Source: Ignavibacteriales bacterium (GTDB lineage: Bacteria; Bacteroidota; Ignavibacteria; Ignavibacteriales; Ignavibacteriaceae). From it: a stretch of DNA of 64,000 bases. The notes under the pieces are model-generated. The model made no database searches and was not told where the DNA came from. It was given only the letters and a program-made list of their open reading frames with translations. Made by a program: the position numbers and the translations under genes. Below are positions 8,733 to 17,854 of this stretch, one piece after another (positions within the stretch are counted from its first letter, which is position 1; each line of letters starts with the position of its first letter). The DNA lies in the NCBI GenBank assembly GCA_016714125.1, contig JADJNX010000023.1, forward strand, positions 73,385 through 137,384, in the 5' to 3' direction.

Positions 8733-9971
8733 TCAGTTAATACAAAAATGAGAAGAGATATAACGGATTCTCCTGCCAAACCCTGTTTCAATTCCATCGG
8801 ACACAATAAATGAGTTTTCAACATCTTTGATTTGTGAAAAATCTTTCGACTTACCTCCGACCTCAAAAGTAAACTTCCCATCCACAAGAAAGTCAGCATG
8901 TTGTGAATAGGTTACTTCATGTAGTGGTTTGATTGCATTTAAGAAAAATGTCTCGCGCAAATTCCCTTGATCAATCGTCGAGAATCTCCCAATGGAATAG
9001 AGGAGATTTGTATTGTTAAAGTACATCTTTTCCGGTTTTGCCATTTGTCGAAAATTATCTTTGTCCCGATACAGCAGATTAATTATTCCTGCATTTTCCA
9101 GATAATTAAAATATGTTTTCAAAGTTCTTTCATCACCGATATCCAAAAGGTGCTTCAACTTGACAAGATCAGGTGTAAACGGAACCAATCCGCTCATTAT
9201 CGCCAAAAGCTTAGTGATCTTTCTTATGCTTACACCCGAAAGTTCGGGATATACCGCAAGCAGATCACTCTCCAGGGTAGTCTTGATATTTTGTTCCAGT
9301 GCTGCATGATATAGCACCCTGTCCTCAAAATTTAAGAAAAACGGGTAATAACCATATTTTAAGTATTCATAAAACAATTGTAGAATTTTTTGTCCATGCT
9401 CTTCCACTTTTGTTTTCATTTCTAAAGCCAAAGTTTCATGATCCCGGATCAATTCATCCATAGTGATCTGAGGGAATCTGATTTGATATTTCAATCCTAA
9501 AAACTCCCTGAATGAAAGTCCGTACATCTTGTAAACAATCGCTCTTCTACTTAGATCGTGACTTCCTTTGGCAATCTCCAACAATGAACTACCGGATACA
9601 ATTATCTTTAGATTCGGGAAAGTATCGTAAATACTTTTTAACTCCATTGACCAGTTGGGATATTTATGAATTTCATCAAAACAAATCAATTCACCCCCCA
9701 TTAACGAAAACTCCTCAGCTATTCGGTACAATGAACGATCACCTATCAGAAAATGGTCGGCCTGGATGTAAATTGCCTTTTTTGTGGCTCTATCACCATT
9801 ATATTTCAAGAGAATATATTGAATTATTGCCGTTGTTTTCCCAACTCCTCTGTGACCGAGGATAATGGAAAAGCGGCTTGATAAATCGTGTTTCTCTACA
9901 AAATAACGGATAAACTCTCGATTGTAGATGTTCAACAATTGTGAACTTAGACTGAATAATTCTTCAATCAT
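8733..9971 (-). CDS. AAA-family ATPase with DUF4143-type C-terminal domain
   Basis: A 412-residue protein. The N-terminal P-loop domain has Walker A GHRGVGKTT (about residues 39-47), Walker B LICFDEIHK (about 94-102), the IVSGSS sensor segment and the SRRAIVYKMYGLSFREFLGL region typical of this ATP-binding family. The C-terminal half contains a winged-helix-like stretch (ISGLVPFTPDLVKLKHLLDI) and ends in a DUF4143/nuclease-like segment (HADFLVDGKFTFEVGGKSKD). Such ATPases are widespread accessory genes in anaerobes and Bacteroidota, with no settled function. AGGA lies 6 nt before the ATG. It stands alone, with different neighbours on each side, and its upstream region is a 32-bp-period palindrome array, so it is likely self-regulated. 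Confidence 0.88.
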   Translation of the reverse strand: MIEELFSLSSQLLNIYNREFIRYFVEKHDLSSRFSIILGHRGVGKTTAIIQYILLKYNGDRATKKAIYIQADHFLIGDRSLYRIAEEFSLMGGELICFDEIHKYPNWSMELKSIYDTFPNLKIIVSGSSLLEIAKGSHDLSRRAIVYKMYGLSFREFLGLKYQIRFPQITMDELIRDHETLALEMKTKVEEHGQKILQLFYEYLKYGYYPFFLNFEDRVLYHAALEQNIKTTLESDLLAVYPELSGVSIRKITKLLAIMSGLVPFTPDLVKLKHLLDIGDERTLKTYFNYLENAGIINLLYRDKDNFRQMAKPEKMYFNNTNLLYSIGRFSTIDQGNLRETFFLNAIKPLHEVTYSQHADFLVDGKFTFEVGGKSKDFSQIKDVENSFIVSDGIETGFGRRIRYISSHFCIN

Positions 9972-9980
9972 AAAAAATCC

Positions 9981-10164
9981 TTAGTAATGCAATACTAATA
10001 TAACACTTAATCTTAGGATTACAATACTAATTTTCTGTAAAATATTAGGAATGTATTACTATTTTTCTGTCTATAATTAGGAATGCAATACTAATTTTAT
10101 GTGAAAAATTAGGAATGTATTACTAATTCCCAATGTAAAATCAGGAATACGCTACTATTTATGG
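9981..10164. repeat. Six palindromic iterons at exact 32-bp spacing upstream of the AAA ATPase
   Basis: Units start at 9981, 10013, 10045, 10077, 10109 and 10141, always 32 bp apart. Each has an 18-bp core; read on the minus strand the consensus is TTAGTAwTrCATTCCTAA. The gene-proximal unit (9981-9998) is close to a perfect palindrome, TTAGTA-N6-TACTAA. The remaining 14 bp of each unit are AT-rich and poorly conserved. The first unit abuts the ribosome binding site of the ATPase gene; a promoter-like TTG-N19-TATATTAG lies across units 1-2. About three helical turns of spacing places every core on the same DNA face, as for cooperative protein binding. Confidence 0.85.
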
Positions 10165-10246
10165 AAAAGATTGGGTAGATTTAGAGGATGGGACCGGTGT
10201 TGAACCAGATATCAAATCCAATAACAACACCGGGTATCAGGAAATA
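10165..10246 (+). pseudogene. Possible coding remnant (tentative)
   Basis: One plus-strand frame reads YGKDWVDLEDGTGVEPDIKS from about 10160 without a start codon. GTGVEPDI resembles the C-terminal motif of S41 C-terminal-processing proteases. It lies between the iteron array and the aguA stop. It may be a decayed gene end or chance. Confidence 0.2.
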
Positions 10247-11311
10247 TTAGAAACTCAGATTTTTCCCAAATGGAATTTCGTGAGTAAGACAATGAAGGGT
10301 TCCAAGCCCCCAAACGAGGTCAACCGCACCAATTCCAACAACTTTGCGTTTAGGGAAAAGTTCAGCCAGTATCCCAAGGGCAATTCTGTCGTTTGGATCG
10401 TTGAATGTTGGAACAAGAACAGTACCGTTTGCAATATAAAAATTGGCGTAGCTTGCGGGTAATCTCATACCATCAAATACCACCGGCCCCGGCATCGGTA
10501 GAGTGACAATTTCAAGTTTTGAACCGTCTTCAAGATTTGCCGATGAAAGCCTCTCGATATTCTCTTTCAATAACTTGTAGTTTTCATCTTTTTTATTGTT
10601 TTCATCACAAATAACAACAGTGGTTGGATTAACAAAACGACAGAGATCATCAACATGACCATGAGTATCATCCCCCGCGATACCTTTGTTTAACCAAATA
10701 ACATTTGTCACTCCCAGAAATTCTCTGAAAGTAAATTCATAATCATATTTGGTGAAACCGGGGTTTCTCGTCTGAACAACGGGATCAAGCAGACACTCTT
10801 CTGTGGTTATCAAGGTTCCCTTGCCATTGATATCTATAGCGCCCCCCTCGAGAACAACTTTTGTATCGTTGTAAACAGGTATTCCAAAAGGGATATTTAG
10901 ACTGTCAAGCAAGACTCTGGAAGATTTGGCATCTTTTTTATAATTATCGTATTTAGCCCAGGCATTAAAACCAAAATCCCAACCAAAAACTTCGTTTTTT
11001 GCTTTTACAAAAGCCGGCATCGAATCTCGCATCCAGCCACGATTGGTAGCTGATTTAACAAATATCAGATTTTCTTCAGGGACCTCAGCCATTTTTAGCT
11101 TTAATTTGATTCCTTCGAGTCTCGTGTCGGTATCATAAATAATTACCACCTTCTCATAAGGCACAAGTTTTTTCACAATTTCAGTATAAACCCAGGGGAT
11201 GGGTTCAAACTTGTCGGGCCAGTCTTCTTTGTTGTGCGGCCAGCCGATAATTGTTGCGGAGTGTTTTTCAAACTCCGCAGGCATCATATAAGCAGGTTTC
11301 TTTTGTGTCAT
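10247..11311 (-). CDS. aguA: Agmatine deiminase
   Basis: A 354-residue enzyme of the porphyromonas-type peptidyl-arginine deiminase / agmatine deiminase family, converting agmatine to N-carbamoylputrescine and ammonia in the cytoplasm. Hallmarks are MPAEFEKHSATIIGWPHN at the N-terminus, NRGWMRDSMPAF, GGAIDINGKGTLITTEECLL, GIAGDDTHGHVDDLCRF and the catalytic cysteine segment GLGTLHCLTHEIP near the C-terminus. Length is normal. It follows aguB by 22 bp on the same strand, so the two steps to putrescine are cotranscribed. Confidence 0.95.
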   Translation of the reverse strand: MTQKKPAYMMPAEFEKHSATIIGWPHNKEDWPDKFEPIPWVYTEIVKKLVPYEKVVIIYDTDTRLEGIKLKLKMAEVPEENLIFVKSATNRGWMRDSMPAFVKAKNEVFGWDFGFNAWAKYDNYKKDAKSSRVLLDSLNIPFGIPVYNDTKVVLEGGAIDINGKGTLITTEECLLDPVVQTRNPGFTKYDYEFTFREFLGVTNVIWLNKGIAGDDTHGHVDDLCRFVNPTTVVICDENNKKDENYKLLKENIERLSSANLEDGSKLEIVTLPMPGPVVFDGMRLPASYANFYIANGTVLVPTFNDPNDRIALGILAELFPKRKVVGIGAVDLVWGLGTLHCLTHEIPFGKNLSF

Positions 11312-11333
11312 AAAGATTATACCTTTGTTAAAA

Positions 11334-12224
11334 TCAGTTTTCGAGGAAACTTTTGGTTATATCACCGTAAGCATCAATTCTTCTGTCCCTGAAAAAGGGC
11401 CAGTTGCGTCGGATATATTCTATTCGCTCCAGATCAATCTCTGCAACAATCACCGCTTCACGGTCGGAGGGTGCCTCGGCGATAATAACTCCCTGTGGAT
11501 CTGCGAGGAATGAAGAACCCCAAAATTTTATTCCCGGCTGTTCTTTAACGGGTTGCTCAAAACCAACCCTGTTCACGGCTGCCACATAAACACCATTTGC
11601 AACAGCATGACCTCTTTGAACGGTCATCCAGGCGTCTCTTTGTTGTTTGCCGTGTTCGTCTATTTCATAAGGATGCCATCCAATTGCTGTTGGATAAAAC
11701 AGTATCGCTGAACCAAGCATTGAAGTGATTCTGGCTCCCTCAGGGAACCATTGATCCCAACAAATTAACGTACCGATCTTGCCATATTTGGTGTTAAAAG
11801 CCTTAAATCCCAAATCACCCGGAGTGAAATAAAATTTCTCGTAGTATGCAGGGTCGTCAGGGATGTGCATTTTTCTGTAAATCCCCTGAATCTCACCATC
11901 ATCGTCGATGAACGCAAGACTGTTATGATAAATTCCCAACGATCTTTTTTCAAATACAGGGACAACTATGTAAGTTCCGGTCTCTTTGGCAATTTTTGTA
12001 AAAACATCAGTTGAGATGCCGGGAATAGTCTCTGCAAGATCATACAGTTCAATATCTTCCTTTTGACAAAAATATTGGGAACGATATATCTCAGGGAGAC
12101 AAATAACATTTGCACCCTTTTGTGCAGCTTCACGAACTGCCTCAACAGCATTTTTTACATTTGCCTCGAGGTTCTCACCAATCTGAAGCTGAAGTAATCC
12201 GACATTAAACTTGCTTTTGTTCAA
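11334..12224 (-). CDS. aguB: N-carbamoylputrescine amidase
   Basis: A 296-residue nitrilase-superfamily enzyme that hydrolyses N-carbamoylputrescine to putrescine, CO2 and ammonia. The Glu-Lys-Cys catalytic triad is visible: CLPEIYRSQYF, YRKMHIPDDPAYYEKFYFTP and GTLICWDQWFPEGAR. The DPAYYEKFYFTPGD stretch is characteristic of AguB. The start is taken as TTG 12224 because GAGG/GGAG sits 6 nt upstream; an earlier in-frame TTG at 12242 would place that motif inside the gene. It is the first gene of the aguB-aguA operon. Confidence 0.95.
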   Translation of the reverse strand: MNKSKFNVGLLQLQIGENLEANVKNAVEAVREAAQKGANVICLPEIYRSQYFCQKEDIELYDLAETIPGISTDVFTKIAKETGTYIVVPVFEKRSLGIYHNSLAFIDDDGEIQGIYRKMHIPDDPAYYEKFYFTPGDLGFKAFNTKYGKIGTLICWDQWFPEGARITSMLGSAILFYPTAIGWHPYEIDEHGKQQRDAWMTVQRGHAVANGVYVAAVNRVGFEQPVKEQPGIKFWGSSFLADPQGVIIAEAPSDREAVIVAEIDLERIEYIRRNWPFFRDRRIDAYGDITKSFLEN

Positions 12225-12289
12225 TTTCTTCTCCTCATACAAAATTCAAAATAGTTCTGATTTGGTTAATCTTACACATCTCAACCACA

Positions 12290-13192
12290 TTAATAAACTT
12301 TATCGCCGATTAATTTACCTGTCAAATCATATTCTTTAGATGATTTAAGGACACCTTTTTCATAAATATCCACCGACCATAATTCGCCCGACTCAAAATA
12401 TATTTTCGCTTCTCCATCAAGACGATTGTTTACCCATATCTGTTCTGTCCAGATTTTTCCTGATTCATACCAGGTCTTTGAAGGCCCAACTTTCAAACTG
12501 TTTTTATAACTTATCTCGCTGCTTAAATTCCCATTTTCAAACCAGGTTTTATGTATTCCCTCAGCTTTGCTGCCAATGTAGTCTTTAAGAGCTTTTGGTT
12601 TTCCTGAGGGATAATACTCTTTAACAATTCCATGAATTTTGCTCGAGGTATAGGGATATTCCCCCAGAAGTTCACCCGATTCATAATACCATTTTGTGAC
12701 CCCCTCCTGCACACCATTCACATAAATAAGTTCACCTTTTAGAGTACCAGATTCAAAATATTCATACGAAATACCTTCGATTTTCCCCGAAATAAAGAAG
12801 GATTTACTTTTCATTTTGCCATTTTCGTGATAAGAGGCATAGTCGCCTGAGAAAACCCCATTAAGATAACTCCCCTCTTCTCTGAGTTTGCCGCCTGTAT
12901 GAAATGTCTTAAACTTTCCGTTAAGTTTATCATTGGTAAAAATAAAATGTTCTTTGAGAATCCCGGAGGAATCGTAGTTCATCGACTCACCTTCTTTGAC
13001 TCCCGATTTATAATTTGTTTGAGCGGCAAGAATTCCGGTGGGATAATATTGCCTTACCACACCATCAAGTTTGTTGTTTATATAATGTTTTACTTCCTTA
13101 AGAATGCCAGAAGGATATCTCTCAATTTTTTCGCCGTTTTGCGGTAGAACGATAAAATTAATTGCCAGTAGAATCAAAATCAATGTTTTCAT
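12290..13192 (-). CDS. Secreted MORN-type (YwqK-like) repeat protein
   Basis: A 300-residue protein with a signal peptide (MKTLILILLAINFIVLPQ) followed by about eleven repeats of 23 residues of the form YYPTGILAAQTNYKSGVKEG or YFESGTLKGELIYVNGVQEG. These are MORN_2 / COG2849 repeats, often auto-labelled as YwqK antitoxin. Nothing toxin-like is adjacent, and an exported repeat protein fits a surface or periplasmic role better. The ATG at 13192 starts 1 nt after the stop of the upstream, larger paralogue, so the two are coupled. Confidence 0.85.
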   Translation of the reverse strand: MKTLILILLAINFIVLPQNGEKIERYPSGILKEVKHYINNKLDGVVRQYYPTGILAAQTNYKSGVKEGESMNYDSSGILKEHFIFTNDKLNGKFKTFHTGGKLREEGSYLNGVFSGDYASYHENGKMKSKSFFISGKIEGISYEYFESGTLKGELIYVNGVQEGVTKWYYESGELLGEYPYTSSKIHGIVKEYYPSGKPKALKDYIGSKAEGIHKTWFENGNLSSEISYKNSLKVGPSKTWYESGKIWTEQIWVNNRLDGEAKIYFESGELWSVDIYEKGVLKSSKEYDLTGKLIGDKVY

Positions 13193-13193
13193 A

Positions 13194-14507
13194 TCAATAT
13201 CCAAATGTGTAAATCAAATTGCCCGAAGAATCATATTCTCTTGCTGTCTTAAGTACTCCGCCTTCATAAAATTCTTCTTTTTTTACCATTTTTGCATCAT
13301 AAAATTCTTTAAGACTGCCTTCAAGTTTTCCATTTTTGTAAAAAGCTTCTCGCCATAACATCCCATCTTCAAGAAAAAGCTCCTGTTTCCCACTCAGATT
13401 TCCTTCGTAGTAATTTTCGATCACCCGTGTAAGTCCATTTTTGTGAAACCCGCGATACTCACCATTCAGAAGGTCATCTTTATAAGTTGCTCTGAACTTC
13501 AGGGAACCATCTTCCTCATAAACAAGCATAATACCGTTTTTTTGTCCACCATCATAAACTGCATTTGACATGAGTAATCCTGTTGGGTACCAGGTTTTTA
13601 CGGAGCCATAAGCTTTGCCGTTGAGCAACTCAAGTTCCTCCTGAAGCACCCCGTTCTCATGATATCGATATACCCAACCAATAAGAACATCTTTATTATA
13701 TGTCATTTCCTGTCGAAGGAAACCACTCTCGTAGAAAGAACTAAACTTCCCCTCTTTAAATCCGTTTTTTACCGGTACTTCTTCCCATAATACTCCATTA
13801 CCATAAAATTTCCTGTCAACTCGTTCTTCCTCGGTAAATTTCCCATCCTTATCATACCGGATTCTCGTCACTAGCAGGTCTGCCTCGTAAAGTTCACGAA
13901 CACGAACTTTTCCAAGTATATCATAATAATAGGCGTAACCGTGTTTTTTGCCATATCTGTAGTCAGCAACTGCGGAGATATTTCCCGATTCATAAAAAAC
14001 TGTGGTTTTGCCATGTTGAAGACCATTTTCGAAGGGTCTTTCCACTTCCTTTTTCCCATTTTCATAATAGATTGTTGCCAGCCCCTGAAGCAACCCATTT
14101 GAATAATACCAGTCACCCTGAACTTTTCCCGATTTATAATAAGTGTGAACAAGTCCTTCAACTTTGTCATCTTTGTAGTTTTCTCGTGCCCAAAGTTCTC
14201 CTGTTTCATAATACCAAAGACCTTCCCCCTCCCTTTTCCCGTATTTATAATTCCAGGTGCGGTTGAGGGTTCCATTTTCAAAAAACCAGTTGGAAATTCC
14301 GTGTTCAATACCGGTTACAAATGTCCATTCCTTCCAGAGTACACCGGTTGGGTAAAATTCTTTAAAATAGCCATCAAGTTGTCCGTTGAGATATTCCCCT
14401 TCAGTTTGAACTTTCCCGTTTGGGAAATTAGTCGTTTTTATCTCTTTCACCGGCTGGGCGAGGAGATTAAAGCTTAATAAAAGGAGAATAAGAAGAGATT
14501 TTTTCAT
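13194..14507 (-). CDS. Secreted MORN-type (YwqK-like) repeat protein, larger paralogue
   Basis: A 437-residue paralogue of the next gene with signal peptide MKKSLLILLLLSFNLLAQ and about 17 repeats of roughly 23 residues (FYPTGVLWKEWTFVTGIEHG, WYYETGELWARENYKDDKVE and others). The W/Y-Y-x-x-G-x-L core recurs throughout. No enzymatic domain or T9SS sorting tail is visible. Function unknown; repeat solenoids of this type may bind proteins or glycans. First gene of a two-gene operon. Confidence 0.85.
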   Translation of the reverse strand: MKKSLLILLLLSFNLLAQPVKEIKTTNFPNGKVQTEGEYLNGQLDGYFKEFYPTGVLWKEWTFVTGIEHGISNWFFENGTLNRTWNYKYGKREGEGLWYYETGELWARENYKDDKVEGLVHTYYKSGKVQGDWYYSNGLLQGLATIYYENGKKEVERPFENGLQHGKTTVFYESGNISAVADYRYGKKHGYAYYYDILGKVRVRELYEADLLVTRIRYDKDGKFTEEERVDRKFYGNGVLWEEVPVKNGFKEGKFSSFYESGFLRQEMTYNKDVLIGWVYRYHENGVLQEELELLNGKAYGSVKTWYPTGLLMSNAVYDGGQKNGIMLVYEEDGSLKFRATYKDDLLNGEYRGFHKNGLTRVIENYYEGNLSGKQELFLEDGMLWREAFYKNGKLEGSLKEFYDAKMVKKEEFYEGGVLKTAREYDSSGNLIYTFGY

Positions 14508-14570
14508 CGATCAGTAATTTGTTGCATTAGCTTCGCAAATTAGTAAATCATCAAGAGAATAAATATTCAT

Positions 14571-14602
14571 AAAAAAGCCCCGCCATTTCTGACGGGGTTT
14601 TG
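14571..14602 (-). terminator. Intrinsic terminator of the delta-60/PQQ gene
   Basis: The stem CCCCG / CGGGG (with GCC/GAC near the loop) is followed on the minus strand by TTTTTT. It lies about 55 bp beyond the 3' end of the gene at 14656. Confidence 0.8.
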
Positions 14603-14655
14603 AATACATCAATTAAGTTTGATCACTGCAATTTTACACATCAAAGTGTAAGAGT

Positions 14656-17607
14656 CTATTTAAGCAGAACCATTTTCTTTGTAAATACTTTTGTGCCGGT
14701 GGAAATTTGATAAAAATAAATTCCACTTGGGAAATGCGTGGCATCAAAAGCAATCGAATGATAACCTGCTTCCATTACACCATTAACAAGACTTGCGACC
14801 TTTTCTCCAAGTGAGTTGAACACATCGAGAGTAACGTGCCCACCTGATGGCAATGCAAATTTGATCACAGTTGCAGGGTTAAATGGATTTGGGAAATTCT
14901 GATCAAGCGCGAATTCTCTAGGTAGAAGATCTTCTTCCTGTCCAACTGAAACAAGTGTTAGGTCTATAACTTTCGATCGCAAATTATTTCCCTTAAATGT
15001 TGCCCATTTTGAAGGCAATGATTCAGTTGTTGAACTTGGATCCTTGAATATTATCAGATCCTGGTCTGTAAATAGTGTGAATATCAATCCACTTTCCGTT
15101 ACAAACAAATGATTTTTGATCGGGGCATCACCTTTGAAACTCCAAACCACATCCAAATTACCAAGTGTACTCGATTTTTTCAGAGCATACAAGTAACCTG
15201 TATTCGTCCCGAGATACAGTAGTCCGTTAGTTCCGAATGCAGGTGTTCCAATTACACCATAAGGCAATGTTGTCGTGTAAACCGGTGATGTTGAAGTTGT
15301 AAAATCCCAAGGGACTGCAACCACAACACCGATGTCGTTCACAAAGTAAATCAAACCCTCTCCGTCCACTACAGGGGACGCGAAAATTTTGCCACCGATA
15401 TTTCCTGACCAGTCAGTATGGAAGTTCCCATCGTAATTAATACGATAGAAATTCCCGGCAAGATCTCCAAAATAGATCATTGCATCATCTCCCTTTACTG
15501 TTATGGCGGGAGTGGTGTTCACATCGGCAAGAGTCTCATATTTCCAATATAACTCAGCGAAAGCTCCACGGTCTTTCACAGCATATAAATAACTCTTTCC
15601 CGACTGTTCTTTTGCAATGAAATATATAACCTTTTCTCCGGTTGGGGTTACAAGATAAAGAGGAGTCTGGAATACTGACCCATAAACAACATAATTCCAA
15701 AGGGCCTGACCAGTTAAAGGATCAACCGCTTTCAACATGCCGTTTTTGGTGGTTATATATAAAGTTGTGTTATCGTGAGAAATCGAAGGGGTTGTAGCAA
15801 TCTCGCCACCAATTGATTTATCCCAAATGGAATTAAGGGAAAGATCAAATGCATAAACCCGGGCATCCATCGCACCGGCAAACACCATGTTGGTCGGTGA
15901 TACCGCAACAGAAGAATTGATTACTCCGCCGGTAAGATAAGCTGCTGAGATAGTTGCAGTTGAGTCAACAAGATAAATATTTTTGTTTGATGATGTATAT
16001 ATGTATCTACCATCTCCTGCTTGCGTAAACGAACTGTTTACATCACCAGATACTGTTGCCCAAACAGCGGCAATTGAAATAGAGAACTTCTTTGAAACAT
16101 CGTTACCAGAAGTAAGAATAGCTTTCGCTGTTATTTCGTTTGTGCCACTTGGGAGTGTAAGTGTCGCAGTAATACCGGAAGCTATTTCTTCGCTTCCTCT
16201 CATCCATTTGATATCGATAAGGGTGTCGTTGAACACATAGCTATTAATCCCACTGACCTCTGCTTCAGCAAATCCGTCAAAATTATCATCTGTTGCTTTC
16301 ACAGGGTAATCGATCTGAAGCATTACAAACCCGCTGCTGGAACTGCCTGTTTGAAGTTTGTTGACTACAGGTATGTAAGTGTTATAATTGTTGTTGTAAT
16401 ATGCCTTATAGCCCCCCGCCAAAAGGGAACCATCCGGCAAAAGAACTCCACAGATCATTTTCTCATGGTTGGGATGCCCCGAATAGAATATCCCATTATT
16501 GCCGAATGAAAGATCTTGGGTTCCATCAGGATTAAACTGCACAAGTGTCAATCGGGAATTATCAATCTCCGTTATCCCGTTCCTACCGAAGCCTAACAGC
16601 ATGATTCTTCCGTCACCCTTGACAAAAGCCTGATAGGGGACATTAAAATTTCCACTTATGTCAGCGACCGCAGCCCCGGAATTTCCAAAGGAGCTATCTA
16701 CTGTTCCATCATAGTTTAATCTTAAGGCTGCATAGTCAGAGTTGTTAGCCCTTCCTGAGACGATTATTTTTTCCCCTTGAAAATCAACATCCATTGATGA
16801 TGTTGAGTAAAAACGAGTGTCTAAAAACATCCCACCTGTACCAAAAGAGTTGTCACGCAATCCTTCCGAAAGGAATCTTAAAACTTTAAAACCATAATTT
16901 GATTCACCAACCACATAATACCGGTTTAAATGATCAACATTTAGTTTATAAACATAAAATCGATCCCCTCCTCCATCGATGCTGAGATATCCCAGATTGG
17001 AATTCCCAAATGTGTTATCCTTGGTCCCATTATCCAGAAATCTGTACAAAAACCCATTCTGTCCTGAAATATCCCTCGCAAGGACAAGAATCTTGCCCGA
17101 ATTATCGGTCATTAGGAACACACCCCGGACTCCAATAGGATTGGAAAAAGTGACATAGCCCGAATTACCAAAAGTAGGGTCAGGTGAGCCGTCTGGAAGA
17201 TATCTGTTTAGAAATGAATAATCTGGGTTAGAGGGTAATGAACCGGTTACGAGAATTTTGTCATCAGGCAAAATCCATAAAGAATTGATCTGAGCATATG
17301 GAAACCGTGCGGAATCTTTAACAAATCCACCTTCTCCGAAAGAGAAATCAGTAGTTCCATCAATGTTTAAGCGGGTGATGTGAAACCCGTTATATTGTGA
17401 AGGGAAAATAGTATTTCCCGCTGAAATCACAATTTTACCAGTCGATTGGACTCCAATCGAGGTTGCATTACCTACTGTGTAGGTATGGTCATATGCGGCT
17501 TCGCCGGCGATTCCGAAAGAATCATCAAATATTGGAAACTGAGGGAACCCGGAAAAAAGCATAGAGAGTGCAAAAAAGGCTATCAGTATTGGTTTCCTGA
17601 ATAGCAT
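14656..17607 (-). CDS. T9SS-secreted delta-60 repeat / PQQ-like propeller protein
   Basis: A 983-residue exported protein. After a signal peptide (FRKPILIAFFALSMLFSGFP) come at least five delta-60 repeats, marked by PDGTQDLSFGNNGIF or DGTVDSSFGNSGAAV, in about residues 25-400. An Ig-like segment follows, then a PQQ-like beta-propeller (about 540-870; ALWNYVVYGSVFQTPLY, GLLYLGTNTGYLYALKK). The C-terminus is a T9SS type A sorting domain with FALDQNFPNPFNPATVI and ending KMVLLK. The ATG at 17607 is chosen because GGAGGT lies 6 nt upstream; another ATG directly abuts that motif. Likely surface-attached or released; ligand unknown. Monocistronic, with its own terminator. Confidence 0.9.
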   Translation of the reverse strand: MLFRKPILIAFFALSMLFSGFPQFPIFDDSFGIAGEAAYDHTYTVGNATSIGVQSTGKIVISAGNTIFPSQYNGFHITRLNIDGTTDFSFGEGGFVKDSARFPYAQINSLWILPDDKILVTGSLPSNPDYSFLNRYLPDGSPDPTFGNSGYVTFSNPIGVRGVFLMTDNSGKILVLARDISGQNGFLYRFLDNGTKDNTFGNSNLGYLSIDGGGDRFYVYKLNVDHLNRYYVVGESNYGFKVLRFLSEGLRDNSFGTGGMFLDTRFYSTSSMDVDFQGEKIIVSGRANNSDYAALRLNYDGTVDSSFGNSGAAVADISGNFNVPYQAFVKGDGRIMLLGFGRNGITEIDNSRLTLVQFNPDGTQDLSFGNNGIFYSGHPNHEKMICGVLLPDGSLLAGGYKAYYNNNYNTYIPVVNKLQTGSSSSGFVMLQIDYPVKATDDNFDGFAEAEVSGINSYVFNDTLIDIKWMRGSEEIASGITATLTLPSGTNEITAKAILTSGNDVSKKFSISIAAVWATVSGDVNSSFTQAGDGRYIYTSSNKNIYLVDSTATISAAYLTGGVINSSVAVSPTNMVFAGAMDARVYAFDLSLNSIWDKSIGGEIATTPSISHDNTTLYITTKNGMLKAVDPLTGQALWNYVVYGSVFQTPLYLVTPTGEKVIYFIAKEQSGKSYLYAVKDRGAFAELYWKYETLADVNTTPAITVKGDDAMIYFGDLAGNFYRINYDGNFHTDWSGNIGGKIFASPVVDGEGLIYFVNDIGVVVAVPWDFTTSTSPVYTTTLPYGVIGTPAFGTNGLLYLGTNTGYLYALKKSSTLGNLDVVWSFKGDAPIKNHLFVTESGLIFTLFTDQDLIIFKDPSSTTESLPSKWATFKGNNLRSKVIDLTLVSVGQEEDLLPREFALDQNFPNPFNPATVIKFALPSGGHVTLDVFNSLGEKVASLVNGVMEAGYHSIAFDATHFPSGIYFYQISTGTKVFTKKMVLLK

Positions 17608-17732
17608 ATTCATACCTCCTTTAATTTGGTGGATAAACATACAAAAAAAATAAATAACAAACAAACAAAAAATGAATATTTTAAAAATCCCTGTTTAAAC
17701 AAAGTCATGAACAAACATTTTAGCTTCGGTTT

Positions 17733-17752
17733 AAAAAGGTGAGTCCCTTTTT
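17733..17752. terminator. Small A/T-flanked hairpin in divergent intergenic region (tentative)
   Basis: AAAAAGG and CCTTTTT form a 7-bp stem around TGAGTC, about 100 bp upstream of the glycosyltransferase gene. It looks like a weak terminator or attenuator. Confidence 0.3.
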
Positions 17753-17854
17753 TCCTCTTCGTCACTAACTCATTATTTCGTAAATTGTTAGGTTGAATAA
17801 TTTTTATTTATACAAACAACAAATTGAAGTAATAACATAGGACACAGATAGTTC

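Noticed and set aside
9981..10164. CRISPR-like array
   Set aside because: Repeats (18 bp) and gaps (14 bp) are too short, gaps are AT-rich and alike rather than unique, and no cas genes are near; palindromic operator/iteron sites fit better.
10280..10462. Plus-strand continuation of the 10160 open frame
   Set aside because: Lies fully antisense to aguA and has no coding signature beyond 10246.
12290..14507. Toxin-antitoxin system based on YwqK label
   Set aside because: Both proteins have signal peptides and no toxin gene is adjacent.
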